The position numbers and the translations under genes were made by a program. From NCBI RefSeq assembly GCF_001442755.1, contig NZ_CP006367.1, forward strand, positions 124,001 to 188,000: 64,000 nucleotides of DNA, read 5' to 3'. The notes under the pieces were generated by a model. That model made no database searches. It saw nothing but the letters and a program-made list of their open reading frames with translations, and was not told the DNA's origin. Each line of letters begins with the position of its first letter. Within the stretch, counting starts at the first letter, position 1. Origin of the DNA: Aureimonas sp. AU20 (GTDB taxonomy: Bacteria; Pseudomonadota; Alphaproteobacteria; Rhizobiales; Rhizobiaceae). Shown here piece after piece: positions 1 through 8,877 of the stretch.

Positions 1-1
1 C

Positions 2-511
2 GAGAACGTGGCGCTCGCCGTGGACAAGGTCTTCTCGCGCACGAAGTCGGCGGCCGAGCGCCGCGAATGGGTCATGCGCAATCTGGAGCTGGTCCATATG
101 GGCCACGCCAAGGACAAGCGTCCGTCCGAAATCTCGGGCGGCATGAAGCAGCGGGTCGGCATTGCCCGCGCGCTCGCCATGGAGCCCAAGATCCTGCTTC
201 TGGACGAGCCCTTCGGCGCGCTCGACGCCCTCACCCGCGCCCACCTGCAGGACCAGGTCATGCAGATCCAGACCGACCTCGCCACCACGGTGATGATGAT
301 CACCCATGACGTGGACGAGGCCGTGCTTCTCTCGGACCGGATCGTGATGCTGACCAACGGACCCTCGGCGCGGATCGGCGAGATCCTCGACGTGCCGCTT
401 GCCCGGCCGCGCGACCGCATCAAGCTCGCCACCGACCCGGTCTATCTCAAGTGCCGCCAGGCGGTTCTGAAATTCCTCTACGAGCGCAACCGCTTCGTCG
501 AAGCCGCCTGA
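2..511 (+). CDS. nrtD: Nitrate/cyanate-type ABC transporter ATP-binding protein, 5'-truncated by the window edge
   Basis: This is the C-terminal part of an ABC ATPase that drives uptake of a small anion, most likely nitrate, across the inner membrane. The frame is open at the left edge and begins [10 protein letters not shown], which is internal sequence, so the start and the Walker A motif lie outside. Visible motifs are the signature [15 protein letters not shown], Walker [13 protein letters not shown] and the H-loop [10 protein letters not shown]. The order [19 protein letters not shown] is typical of the NrtC/NrtD/SsuB/TauB group. Position directly before nirB-nirD-cynS-nasA supports nitrate (NrtD), but CynD of cyanate transporters is closely related and a cyanase gene lies in the same operon. 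The last seven codons including the stop are repeated immediately downstream. Confidence 0.85.
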   Translation, partial: ENVALAVDKVFSRTKSAAERREWVMRNLELVHMGHAKDKRPSEISGGMKQRVGIARALAMEPKILLLDEPFGALDALTRAHLQDQVMQIQTDLATTVMMITHDVDEAVLLSDRIVMLTNGPSARIGEILDVPLARPRDRIKLATDPVYLKCRQAVLKFLYERNRFVEAA

Positions 512-532
512 CGCTTCGTGGAAGCTGCCTGA
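491..532 (+). repeat. Tandem duplication of the 3' end of the nrtD gene
   Basis: Positions 491-511 encode RFVEAA followed by TGA. Positions 512-532 encode the same RFVEAA-stop again in the same frame, directly abutting. The two 21-nt copies differ at two third-codon positions (GTC/GTG and GCC/GCT), so both differences are synonymous. The second copy is untranslated unless the first stop is read through. Confidence 0.9.
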
Positions 533-573
533 CGCCTCTCGACGCGCTTAGCCCACTCCCAAGGACCCACCCG

Positions 574-3030
574 ATGCCCCAGAAACTCGTCGTCGTCGGC
601 AATGGCATGGCGCCCGGCCGGATGCTGGAACACCTGTTCGAGGCCGCTCCCGGCGCCTACGAGGTGACGATCTTCAACGCCGAGCCGCGCGTCAATTACG
701 ACCGCATCATGCTCTCGCCGGTTCTTTCGGGCGAGAAGCAGTTCGAGGACATCGTGATCCATGGCGACGGCTGGTACATCCAGCACGGCGTCACGCTCTA
801 CAAGGGCCACCGCATCGTCGCCATCGACCGCGCGGCGAAGACCGTCACCTCCGACCACGGCGTGACCGAGACTTACGACCATCTCGTCATCGCCACCGGC
901 TCGACGCCCTTCATCCCGCCGGTGCCGGGCCACGATCTGCCGGGGGTGCTGGCCTATCGCGATCTCGACGATGTGGAAGCGATGATCCTCGCGGCGCAAT
1001 CGCGCGCCAAGGCCGTGGTGATCGGCGGCGGCCTGCTCGGCCTGGAAGCTGCGGCGGGCCTGCGGGCGCAGGGGCTGGAGGTCACGGTTCTCCATCTCAT
1101 GCCGACGCTGATGGAGCGACAGCTCGACCCGGCCGCCGGCTTCCTCCTCCAGCGCGCGCTGGAAAAGCGCGGCATCGAGGTCATCACCTCGGCCAACACC
1201 GATTCCATTCTGGGTGACGGCAAAGTGGAGGGCGTGAAGCTCAAGGACGGCCGCGTCATTCCCGCGACGCTGGTGGTCATGGCGGTCGGCATCCGCCCCT
1301 CCGCTCAGCTGGCCAAGGACGCGGGCCTCGCGGTCGGACGCGGCATCCATGTGGACGACCAGCTGCTCACCTCCGACGAGAGCATCTCGGCGCTCGGCGA
1401 ATGCGTCGAGCTGGACGGGCGCGTCTACGGCCTCGTCGCTCCGCTCTACCAGATGGCCGAGATCGCCGCGCGCCGGCTCTCCGGCCAGCCCGCCCAGGGC
1501 TTCCGACATTCCGACACGCCGACCAAGCTAAAGGTCACCGGCATCAATCTCTATTCGGTCGGCGACTTCGCGGATGCGCCGGACCGCGAGGAGATTGTGC
1601 TGCGCGACGCCTCGGCCGGCGTCTACAAGCGCCTCGTCCTGCAGGACAACAAGATCCTCGGCGCCGTGCTCTATGGCGAGACGGCGGACGGCGGCTGGTT
1701 CGCGGACCTCATGAAGAAGGGCTCCGACATCACGCAGATGCGCGACACGCTCATCTTCGGCCAGAGCTATGGCGGAGGGTCCCCGCTGGACCCTATGGCG
1801 GCCGTTGCAGCCTTGGGCGATGACGCAGAGATCTGCGGCTGCAACGGCGTCTGCAAGGGCAAGATCACGTCAGCCATCACCGCCAAGGGCCTGACCAGCC
1901 TCGACGACGTGCGCGCCCACACCAAGGCCTCGGCCTCCTGCGGCAGTTGCACCGGCCTCGTCGAGCAGCTGATGAGCCTGACGCTCGGGAGCGCGTTCAA
2001 CGCCAAGGCGGTCAAGCCCATGTGCGGCTGCACCGATCTCGGCCATGGCGAGGTTCGCCGGCTTATCAAAGCCAAGAGCCTTAAGAGCATCCCGGCCGTG
2101 ATGCAGGAGCTGGAGTGGAAGACCTCCTGCGGCTGCGCCAAGTGCCGCCCCGCCCTGAACTACTATCTCCTAGCCGACTGGCCGGGCGAGTATCAGGACG
2201 ACAAGCAAAGCCGCTTCATCAACGAGCGCGTCCACGCCAACATCCAGAAGGACGGCACCTATTCCGTCGTGCCGCGCATGTGGGGCGGCATGACCTCGGC
2301 GGCCGAGCTGCGCGCTATCGCCGAAGTCGTGGACAAGTTCGCCATTCCGGCCGTGAAATGCACCGGCGGGCAGCGCATCGACATGCTGGGCGTCAAGAAG
2401 GAGGACCTGCCCGCCGTCTGGGCCGACCTCAACGCCGCCGGCATGGTCTCCGGCGCGGCCTATGCCAAGGGCCTGCGCACTGTGAAGACCTGCGTCGGCT
2501 CCGACTGGTGTCGCTTCGGCACGCAGGATTCCACCGGGCTCGGCATCCGGTTGGAGAAGTTCATGTGGGGCTCCTGGACCCCGGCCAAGCTGAAGCTCGC
2601 CGTTTCCGGCTGCCCGCGCAACTGCGCGGAGGCGACCTGCAAGGACATCGGCGTCATCTGCGTGGATTCGGGGTTCGACATCCATTTCGCCGGCGCCGCC
2701 GGGCTCGATATCCACGGCACGCAGGTTCTCTGCCATGTCGATACCGAGGACGAGGCGGTGGTGGTGATCGCCGCCCTTACCCAGCTCTATCGCGAGCAGG
2801 GCCACTATCTCGAGCGCATCTACAAGTGGCTGAAGCGCGTCGGCATGGAGTCGATCAAGGCTGCGATCGTGGACGATCTCGACAAGCGCCAGGCCTATTT
2901 CGAGCGCTTCGTTTTCTCGCAGCAGTTTTCGCAGGTCGACCCCTGGGCCGACCGTGCGAGCAAGGGCGTCGCCGCTCACGAGTTCAAGCCCATGGCCGAC
3001 ATCACTCCCTTCCGCGAGGCCGCAGAATGA
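574..3030 (+). CDS. nirB: Assimilatory nitrite reductase [NAD(P)H] large subunit
   Basis: This cytoplasmic enzyme reduces nitrite to ammonium with electrons from NAD(P)H through FAD, Fe-S clusters and siroheme. The start at 574 (MPQKLVVVGNGMAPGRML) has AAGGA 8 nt upstream; 818 aa is the usual length. Residues 1-400 are an FAD/NAD(P) Rossmann module (VVVGNGMAPG, later VVIGGGLLGLEAA). BFD-like [2Fe-2S] segments follow (CGCNGVCKG from C421, then a second CGC...CGCAKC segment). The C-terminal half is the siroheme/[4Fe-4S] domain with C640, C646, C680 and C684 (TCVGSDWC, SGCPRNC). It overlaps nirD by four bases (ATGA), implying translational coupling. CysG at the operon end supplies the siroheme. 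Confidence 0.96.
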   Translation: MPQKLVVVGNGMAPGRMLEHLFEAAPGAYEVTIFNAEPRVNYDRIMLSPVLSGEKQFEDIVIHGDGWYIQHGVTLYKGHRIVAIDRAAKTVTSDHGVTETYDHLVIATGSTPFIPPVPGHDLPGVLAYRDLDDVEAMILAAQSRAKAVVIGGGLLGLEAAAGLRAQGLEVTVLHLMPTLMERQLDPAAGFLLQRALEKRGIEVITSANTDSILGDGKVEGVKLKDGRVIPATLVVMAVGIRPSAQLAKDAGLAVGRGIHVDDQLLTSDESISALGECVELDGRVYGLVAPLYQMAEIAARRLSGQPAQGFRHSDTPTKLKVTGINLYSVGDFADAPDREEIVLRDASAGVYKRLVLQDNKILGAVLYGETADGGWFADLMKKGSDITQMRDTLIFGQSYGGGSPLDPMAAVAALGDDAEICGCNGVCKGKITSAITAKGLTSLDDVRAHTKASASCGSCTGLVEQLMSLTLGSAFNAKAVKPMCGCTDLGHGEVRRLIKAKSLKSIPAVMQELEWKTSCGCAKCRPALNYYLLADWPGEYQDDKQSRFINERVHANIQKDGTYSVVPRMWGGMTSAAELRAIAEVVDKFAIPAVKCTGGQRIDMLGVKKEDLPAVWADLNAAGMVSGAAYAKGLRTVKTCVGSDWCRFGTQDSTGLGIRLEKFMWGSWTPAKLKLAVSGCPRNCAEATCKDIGVICVDSGFDIHFAGAAGLDIHGTQVLCHVDTEDEAVVVIAALTQLYREQGHYLERIYKWLKRVGMESIKAAIVDDLDKRQAYFERFVFSQQFSQVDPWADRASKGVAAHEFKPMADITPFREAAE

Positions 3031-3380
3031 GCCCTGTTTCGCAATGGGTGGCGATCGGCCGCCTGGACGACATTCCTCGGCGCGGCGCGCGCTGCGTCAC
3101 CTCTCCGCTGGGGCGCATCGCCGTGTTCCGCACGATGGACGACCGCGTCTTCGCCACCGAGGACCGCTGCCCGCACAAAGGCGGGCCGCTCAGCCAGGGC
3201 ATCGTTCATGGCGGCGCCGTGACCTGCCCGCTGCACAACCAGGTGATCGCGCTCGACACCGGGCTCGTGCAAGGGCCGGACGAAGGGCGCGTGCGCACCT
3301 TTCCGGTGCGGGTGGACGGCGCGACGGGCGCGCTGGAGCTTCTGATCGAGACGGCAATCTTCGCGCAGGCGGCGGAATAG
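3027..3380 (+). CDS. nirD: Nitrite reductase small subunit, Rieske-like
   Basis: This is the small partner of NirB, 117 aa, with a Rieske-type fold. Cluster-ligand positions C48-x-H50 and C67-x2-H70 (RCPHKGGPLS, CPLHNQ) are all present, so it probably carries a real [2Fe-2S] cluster; some enterobacterial NirD proteins have lost these residues. The ATG overlaps the nirB stop in an ATGA junction. Together NirBD forms the soluble NAD(P)H-dependent enzyme for the second step of nitrate assimilation. Confidence 0.95.
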   Translation: MSPVSQWVAIGRLDDIPRRGARCVTSPLGRIAVFRTMDDRVFATEDRCPHKGGPLSQGIVHGGAVTCPLHNQVIALDTGLVQGPDEGRVRTFPVRVDGATGALELLIETAIFAQAAE

Positions 3381-3391
3381 GAGGCGGGCTC

Positions 3392-3835
3392 ATGCTCTCG
3401 AAAAGCGACGTCACGGAGATGATCTACGAGAAGAAGCGCGGCGCCGGCCTCACCTGGGCCGAGATCGCCGAGGGCATCGGCATGAGCGAGGTCTTCGTCA
3501 CCTCGGCCTGCCTCGGCATGAACGCCCTGCCGCGCGACAAGGCCGATCTCCTGACCCGCCATCTCGGCCTGCCGCAGGAAGCGGCGGTGGTGCTGGCGGA
3601 ATATCCGACCAAGGTCTGGGACCGCAGCGTCCCGACCGACCCCTGCATCTACCGCCTCTACGAGATCGTCGGCGTCTATGGCGACACGCTGAAGGAGCTG
3701 ATCCAGGAGAAGTGCGGCAACGGCATTATGAGCGCCATCGACTTCTCCATGGAGGTCGAGAAGGTGCCCAACCCCAAGGGCGACCGGATCGAGATCCGCA
3801 TGAGCGGGAAGTATCTCGGCTACAACGCGTGGTGA
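3392..3835 (+). CDS. cynS: Cyanate hydratase (cyanase)
   Basis: Cyanase converts cyanate plus bicarbonate into ammonia and two CO2. The protein has 147 aa, close to the family norm, with an N-terminal helix-turn-helix-like part (TWAEIAEGIGMSEVFVTSACLG) and the C-terminal catalytic part. The triad equivalent to E. coli Arg96/Glu99/Ser122 is visible as R88, E91 and S114 (YRLYE, GIMSAIDF). The start at 3392 has GGAGG at 3380-3384, 7 nt away. It sits between nirD and nasA with 11-bp and 1-bp gaps, so it is co-transcribed with nitrate assimilation. Cyanate may enter through the NrtABC-type transporter encoded upstream. Confidence 0.95.
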   Translation: MLSKSDVTEMIYEKKRGAGLTWAEIAEGIGMSEVFVTSACLGMNALPRDKADLLTRHLGLPQEAAVVLAEYPTKVWDRSVPTDPCIYRLYEIVGVYGDTLKELIQEKCGNGIMSAIDFSMEVEKVPNPKGDRIEIRMSGKYLGYNAW

Positions 3836-3836
3836 G

Positions 3837-6509
3837 ATGAACACGCTGCCCGAGACGGGTTCGACCCGCACCACCTGCCCCTATTGCGGCGTCGGCTGCG
3901 GCGTCCTCGCCACTCCCCGGCCGGACGGCACGGTGGGCATCGCGGGCGATCCGGAGCATCCTGCCAATTACGGTCGCCTCTGCTCCAAAGGTTCGGCGCT
4001 GGCCGAGACGCTCCTGCCCGACCATCGGCTTCTCCATCCCGAGATCGCAGGCGAGCGGGCGAGCTGGGACACGGCGCTCAGTCATGTCGCGGCGCGCTTC
4101 ACTGAGGCCATCGCGCGCAAGGGGCCGGACTCGGTCGCCTTCTACGTCTCCGGCCAGATCCTGACGGAGGATTATTACGTCGCCAACAAGCTGATGAAGG
4201 GCTTTATCGGCTCGGCCAATATCGACACCAATTCTCGTCTCTGCATGGCCTCGTCGGTGGCCGGCCATGCCCGGGCCTTCGGCTCCGACACGGTGCCGAA
4301 CACCTATGAGGACCTGGAGAAGGCGGATCTTCTCGTTCTCGTCGGCTCCAACCTCGCCTGGTGCCATCCCGTCCTGTTCCAGCGCATCATGGCGGCCCGC
4401 GCCGCGCGCCCCTCGCTGCGCCTCGTGGTGATCGACCCGCGCCGCACGGTGACGGCGGCGGAAAGCGATCTGCATCTGCCGATCCGGGCCGATGGCGACA
4501 CGGCGCTGTTTCTCGGCCTGCTCGCACATCTGGAAGAGGCCGGCGCTGTGGATCGCGCCTTTGTCGAGGCGCACACGGAAGGGTTTGCGGCCGCGCTGGA
4601 CGCCGCCCGCCCCTATCTCGACCTCGCCCGCCTCGCGGCCGAGACTGGCTGCGACGCCGAAACCCTCCGGCGCTTCTTCACGCTGTTCGCGGAGACGGAG
4701 CGCACCGTCACCGTGTACAGCCAGGGCGTCAACCAATCGGCCGGCGGCACCGACAAGGTGAACGCCATCCTGAACTGCCACTTGGCGACGGGCCGGATCG
4801 GGCGCGAGGGCGCCGGTCCCTTTTCCGTCACCGGCCAGCCCAACGCCATGGGCGGGCGCGAGGTCGGCGGGCTCGCCAACCAGCTCGCCGCCCATATGCA
4901 GATCGGCCAGAGCGCGCATGAAGACATCGTGCGCCGCTTCTGGAACGCGCCCGCTTTGCCGGCAAAGTCCGGCCTCAAGGCGGTCGATCTCTTCCGGGCC
5001 GTGCACGAAGGCCGCGTCGAAGCGCTCTGGATCATGGGCACCAATCCGGTGGATTCGCTGCCCGAGGCGGACATGGTGCGCGAGGCGCTGGCCCGCTGCC
5101 CCTTCGTGGTGGTCTCCGACGTGGTGCGCGACACCGACACCGTGCCCTATGCCCATGTCCTCCTGCCGGCCAGCGCCTGGGGCGAGAAGTCGGGCACGGT
5201 GACCAATTCCGAGCGCCGCATCTCGCGCCAGCGCGCCTTTCTCCCGTCGCCCGGCGAAGCGCGGCCGGACTGGTGGCAACTGGCCGAAGTCGGCCGTCGC
5301 ATGGGCCATAGCGAGGCCTTCCGCTATGACGGTCCGGCCGCGATCTTTCGCGAACACGCCGCGCTCTCCGCCTTTGAAAACGAGGGGACCCGGGACTTCG
5401 ACCTCGCCGGCCTGCAAGGGCTGGACGAAGCCGGCTACGAGGCGCTCGCCCCTGTGCAATGGCCGGTCGCCACTGATGGCACCTCCCGCCCGCGCTTCTT
5501 CGCCGATGGGGGCTTCTTCACGGCCAATGGTAAGGCGCGCTTCCTCACTGTTGCCCCCGCCGCAGCGCCGGAAACCTGCGAGCGCCGCCCCTTCGTGCTC
5601 AACACCGGCCGCATCCGCGACCAGTGGCACACGATGACGCGCACCGGGCGCTCGGCGCGGCTTTCGGCGCATCTGGCCGAGCCCTTCTGCGAGATCCACC
5701 CCGAAGACGCCCGGCATCTCGGCGTGGCGGAAGCCGAACTCGTCCGGGTCGAGACCGACCATGGTGCGGCGATCCTGCGAGCGCTCGTCACAGACCGGGT
5801 GCCAAGCGGCACATTGTTCGCGCCCATGCACTGGACCGGGCAGTTCTCCGGCGCCGCGCGCATCAACACGCTGATCCCCGGCCGCACCGACCCCGTTTCC
5901 GGCCAACCTGCCTCCAAGGCCGCCCCCGCCGCGCTCTCGAAATTCGGCGCCGCCTGGTATGGATTCGCCGTGTCCACGGCCGAGCCTGACCCCGCCTCCA
6001 GCGCCTATTGGGCCTTGGCGCGCGCCCATGGCGGCTGGCGGTTGGAACTCGCCGGCACCGAAGCGGTCAACGACCCCGAAGCTTTCGCGCGGCAGGTTCT
6101 CGCCCTTTCTCCCGAGGCCGAGCTGCTTCACTATGCCGACCGGGCGGGGCATCATCGCTTCGCTTGCTTTCAGGGCACCCGCTTTCTCGGCGCGCTCTGG
6201 CTCTCGCCCGAGCCCGTCGCCGTGTCGCGCGCCTATGCCGTGTCCTGCCTCGACGGCGCGCCGATGGAATCGGCGACGCGCTTCCGGCTTCTCGCCGGCC
6301 GGCCGGGCTCCGACCGGCCCGACCCCGGCGCCCTGGTCTGCTCTTGTTTCGGCGTCGGCGTGAACGACATCAAAAGAGCCATCCTCGAAAAGGGCTGCAC
6401 CAGCGTCGCCGCCATCGGCCGGGACTTGAAGGCCGGGACGAATTGTGGCTCCTGCCGAACGGAACTTCAGGGATTGATCGATGCCGAGCGCGTTCTCGAA
6501 CTCCGCTGA
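3837..6509 (+). CDS. nasA: Assimilatory nitrate reductase catalytic subunit (molybdopterin, BFD-type)
   Basis: This cytoplasmic enzyme reduces nitrate to nitrite. It is 890 aa. The N-terminal [4Fe-4S] ligands are C14, C17, C21 and C49 (TCPYCGVGC, RLCSKG), followed by the bis-MGD oxidoreductase domain and a molydopterin-dinucleotide-binding domain from about residue 590. A C-terminal BFD-like [2Fe-2S] domain carries C835, C837, C870 and C873, as in NasA/NasC proteins that take electrons through an added cluster. It starts one base after the cynS stop. No separate NasB reductase gene is seen, so the electron donor is either elsewhere or a ferredoxin or flavodoxin. Confidence 0.95.
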   Translation: MNTLPETGSTRTTCPYCGVGCGVLATPRPDGTVGIAGDPEHPANYGRLCSKGSALAETLLPDHRLLHPEIAGERASWDTALSHVAARFTEAIARKGPDSVAFYVSGQILTEDYYVANKLMKGFIGSANIDTNSRLCMASSVAGHARAFGSDTVPNTYEDLEKADLLVLVGSNLAWCHPVLFQRIMAARAARPSLRLVVIDPRRTVTAAESDLHLPIRADGDTALFLGLLAHLEEAGAVDRAFVEAHTEGFAAALDAARPYLDLARLAAETGCDAETLRRFFTLFAETERTVTVYSQGVNQSAGGTDKVNAILNCHLATGRIGREGAGPFSVTGQPNAMGGREVGGLANQLAAHMQIGQSAHEDIVRRFWNAPALPAKSGLKAVDLFRAVHEGRVEALWIMGTNPVDSLPEADMVREALARCPFVVVSDVVRDTDTVPYAHVLLPASAWGEKSGTVTNSERRISRQRAFLPSPGEARPDWWQLAEVGRRMGHSEAFRYDGPAAIFREHAALSAFENEGTRDFDLAGLQGLDEAGYEALAPVQWPVATDGTSRPRFFADGGFFTANGKARFLTVAPAAAPETCERRPFVLNTGRIRDQWHTMTRTGRSARLSAHLAEPFCEIHPEDARHLGVAEAELVRVETDHGAAILRALVTDRVPSGTLFAPMHWTGQFSGAARINTLIPGRTDPVSGQPASKAAPAALSKFGAAWYGFAVSTAEPDPASSAYWALARAHGGWRLELAGTEAVNDPEAFARQVLALSPEAELLHYADRAGHHRFACFQGTRFLGALWLSPEPVAVSRAYAVSCLDGAPMESATRFRLLAGRPGSDRPDPGALVCSCFGVGVNDIKRAILEKGCTSVAAIGRDLKAGTNCGSCRTELQGLIDAERVLELR

Positions 6510-8016
6510 CGAAGCCAGCTCCCAGGCCGCCCGCACGCGCCCGCAGCGCATGGGCGAGCTTGCGACGCTGCCGGTCTTCTTCGACCTGAAGGAGAAGCGC
6601 GTCGCCATGGCCGGCGGCTCGGAGGGTGCGGCCTGGAAGGCCGAGCTTCTGGCCGCGGCCGGCGCCCATGTCGATCTCTACTGCGAGGCGGACGACATCT
6701 CCGACGAGATGCGCACCGTTCTCGCCCTCCGCTTCGCGGACGGCGCGATCCGGCATCACGACCGGCCCTGGGCGCTGGATGTCTTCGAGGGCGCGGCGCT
6801 TGCGGTGGCCGATTGCGAGACGGAGGCTCAGGCGCAAAGCTTCTATTGCGCGGCGAGGCAGGCCGGCGTTCCCGTCAACGTCATCGACAAGCCTGATTTT
6901 TGCCAGTTCCGCTTCGGCACGATCGTCAACCGCTCGCCGGTCGTGGTCGGCATCTCGACCGACGGCGCGGCGCCCATTCTCGGCCAGGCCATCCGCCGCC
7001 GCATCGAGACGCTGCTGCCGGCGACGCTCACCGGCTGGGCAAGGCTCGCCGCCAAGGTGCGCGCCGAGGTGATGGACCGGCTCCAGCCCGGCCCGGCGCG
7101 CCGCGCCTTCTGGGAGCGCTTTTCTGACGAGGCCTTCACCCGCCGCGCGCCGGACGAGGTGGCCGAGGCAGACGCGCGCCGCTTCGTGCGCGACCTCGCC
7201 AACCGCCCGCAGGCGGGCGGGCGCGTCACGCTGGTCGGCGCCGGCCCCGGCGAGGCGGAACTCTTGACGCTGAAAGCCGTGCGCGCCCTGCAGGCGGCCG
7301 ACGTCATCCTGTTCGACGATCTCGTGTCCGACGACATTCTGGAGCTGGCCCGCCGCGAGGCCAAGCGCATGCTGGTCGGTAAGCGGGCGAGCCGCGATTC
7401 CTGCCGCCAAGAAGACATCAACCGGATGATGGTGCAGTTCGCCAAGGCCGGAAAGCATGTCGTGCGCCTGAAGTCGGGCGACGTCTCGGTCTTCGGTCGC
7501 TCGGGCGAGGAGATCGCGGAACTCAAACGCGAAGGCATCCCCGTCGCCATCGTGCCGGGCATCACGGCGGCCTCGGCGCTCGCCGCCGGCTTCGGCGTCT
7601 CGCTGACGCACCGGGACCGCGCCCAGCAGGTGCGCTTCGTCACCGGCCATTCGCAGAAAGGTGGGCTGCCGGACGATCTCGACTGGCAGGCCCTGGCCGA
7701 CGACCATGCCACGACGATCTTCTACATGGGCGGGCGCATGGCGCCGCGCATCGCGGAGCAGCTGATCGCCCATGGGCTTCCGGCCGAGACGCCCGTCGCC
7801 GTCGCCGCCTCGATCTCGCGGCCGGAGGAAACGCGCCTCGTCGGCACGCTGGCGACGCTCGCCGACATCGTCGGGCGCATCGGCGTCGAACGGCCGATCC
7901 TGATCGGCGTCGGCCGCGTCTTCGCCGATTGCGAGCCGGAAAGCCTGACCGGCTTCGAGCCGGAGCGCGACCGGGGGGCTGGCGAAACCTCCCGCCTTCA
8001 GGCAAAGGCGTTCTGA
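6481..8016 (+). CDS. cysG: Siroheme synthase (uroporphyrinogen-III methyltransferase / precorrin-2 dehydrogenase-ferrochelatase)
   Basis: This bifunctional enzyme makes siroheme for NirB from uroporphyrinogen III. It is 511 aa. The N-terminal half (residues about 24-230) is the NAD-dependent precorrin-2 dehydrogenase/ferrochelatase module, with a glycine-rich start (VAMAGGSEGAAWKAELL). The C-terminal half is the SAM-dependent methyltransferase (VTLVGAGPGEAELLTLKAVRALQ, VRLKSGDVSVFGRSGEE, VPGITAASALA). The ATG at 6481 has AGGGA 7 nt upstream but overlaps nasA by 29 bp. An internal ATG at 6550 (MGELATLPVFF), after the nasA stop, is the alternative start. It is the last gene of the nitrate operon. 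Confidence 0.94.
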   Translation: MPSAFSNSADEASSQAARTRPQRMGELATLPVFFDLKEKRVAMAGGSEGAAWKAELLAAAGAHVDLYCEADDISDEMRTVLALRFADGAIRHHDRPWALDVFEGAALAVADCETEAQAQSFYCAARQAGVPVNVIDKPDFCQFRFGTIVNRSPVVVGISTDGAAPILGQAIRRRIETLLPATLTGWARLAAKVRAEVMDRLQPGPARRAFWERFSDEAFTRRAPDEVAEADARRFVRDLANRPQAGGRVTLVGAGPGEAELLTLKAVRALQAADVILFDDLVSDDILELARREAKRMLVGKRASRDSCRQEDINRMMVQFAKAGKHVVRLKSGDVSVFGRSGEEIAELKREGIPVAIVPGITAASALAAGFGVSLTHRDRAQQVRFVTGHSQKGGLPDDLDWQALADDHATTIFYMGGRMAPRIAEQLIAHGLPAETPVAVAASISRPEETRLVGTLATLADIVGRIGVERPILIGVGRVFADCEPESLTGFEPERDRGAGETSRLQAKAF

Positions 8017-8178
8017 GAGACTGTTTGATAACACGGTCGGGTCGGCCCGCCGGTGCTTTTCCGCCGTCGCTTCGTTGCCAATCCTCGCCGATGCCGCAGG
8101 CATCGACTGCGTTTGGCGCCTCGCGAACGGCGAAAAATCCCTCGGCGGCCCTCCGCCGGCGAGTTGTCAAACAGTCTC
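8017..8178 (+). repeat. MITE-like intergenic element, copy A
   Basis: This 162-bp noncoding unit has terminal inverted repeats of 18 bp: GAGACTGTTTGATAACAC at 8017-8034 against GAGACTGTTTGACAACTC read in reverse from 8178 (16/18 match). Its core holds GGCGCCTCGCGAACG (8115-8129) and AAAATCCCTCG (8134-8144). The same core and ends recur in reverse orientation at 10013-10160, and degenerate relatives lie at 9846-10008 and 34815-35231. It begins one base after the cysG stop, so it could also act as the operon's 3' hairpin. Confidence 0.8.
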
Positions 8179-8225
8179 GGACGCGGGAAGCGGAGTGCCT
8201 TCCCGAACCGGGGAGACAGGATGCC

Positions 8226-8870
8226 ATGACCGAACGCTCGACGCTCGCAGCCCTGACCGACGCGCTTCTCAGCGAAGAGGGCGAGCGCCGGCGCATCGTC
8301 GCCATCGCCGGCTCGCCCGGCTCGGGCAAGTCCACCACGGCGGAATCACTGAAGGAGCGGCTGAACGCGCGCCGCGCGGGCGTCGCCGACATTCTACCGA
8401 TGGACGGCTACCATTTCGACGACATGGTTCTGAACGCGCGCGGCGACCGGCCGCGCAAGGGCGCGCCGCACACGTTCGACCTCGACGGGTTCCGCGCCAT
8501 GCTGGAGCGCCTGAAGCGCGACGAGGGCCGCGAAGTCGCCGTGCCGGTCTTCGACCGCTCCATCGAGATCGCCCGCGCGGGTGCGCGCATCATCGCGCCC
8601 GACGTGCGCATCATCCTGGCGGAGGGCAACTATCTCCTCCTGGACGAGCCGGGCTGGCGCGATCTCGGCGCCTTGTTCGACCTCACGGTGATGATCGAGG
8701 CCCGCGAGGAGGTGCTGATCGAGCGCCTGACCGAGCGCTGGCTCGGCTTCAACTACGGGCCGGAAGCCCTGATCGAGAAGCTGGAAGGCAACGACCTGCC
8801 CAACATGCGCCGCGTCCTGTCGAACAGCCTGCCGGCGGACATCGCCATCCGCAGCGACGGCGGCGCCTGA
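8226..8870 (+). CDS. P-loop kinase of the nucleoside/fructose-transport kinase (FrcK/YggC-like) family
   Basis: This 214-aa P-loop NTPase has Walker A GSPGSGKST (about residues 29-37), then DGYHFDDMVL and AEGNYLLLDEPGW, the layout of the pantothenate kinase/uridine kinase-like family that includes rhizobial FrcK and E. coli YggC. The phosphorylated substrate, a sugar or nucleoside, cannot be read from sequence. The start at 8226 follows GGGAGACAGG. An in-frame upstream extension runs into repeat copy A and is not credible as coding. It is convergent with the AEC transporter gene, with seven bases between the stops. Confidence 0.8.
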   Translation: MTERSTLAALTDALLSEEGERRRIVAIAGSPGSGKSTTAESLKERLNARRAGVADILPMDGYHFDDMVLNARGDRPRKGAPHTFDLDGFRAMLERLKRDEGREVAVPVFDRSIEIARAGARIIAPDVRIILAEGNYLLLDEPGWRDLGALFDLTVMIEAREEVLIERLTERWLGFNYGPEALIEKLEGNDLPNMRRVLSNSLPADIAIRSDGGA

Positions 8871-8877
8871 ACTTCGA

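Noticed and set aside
3726..6608. 960-codon minus-strand open frame opposite nasA
   Set aside because: Shadow of nasA; composition is Arg/Gly/Ala-rich with no domain, and nasA on the plus strand has all its cluster ligands.
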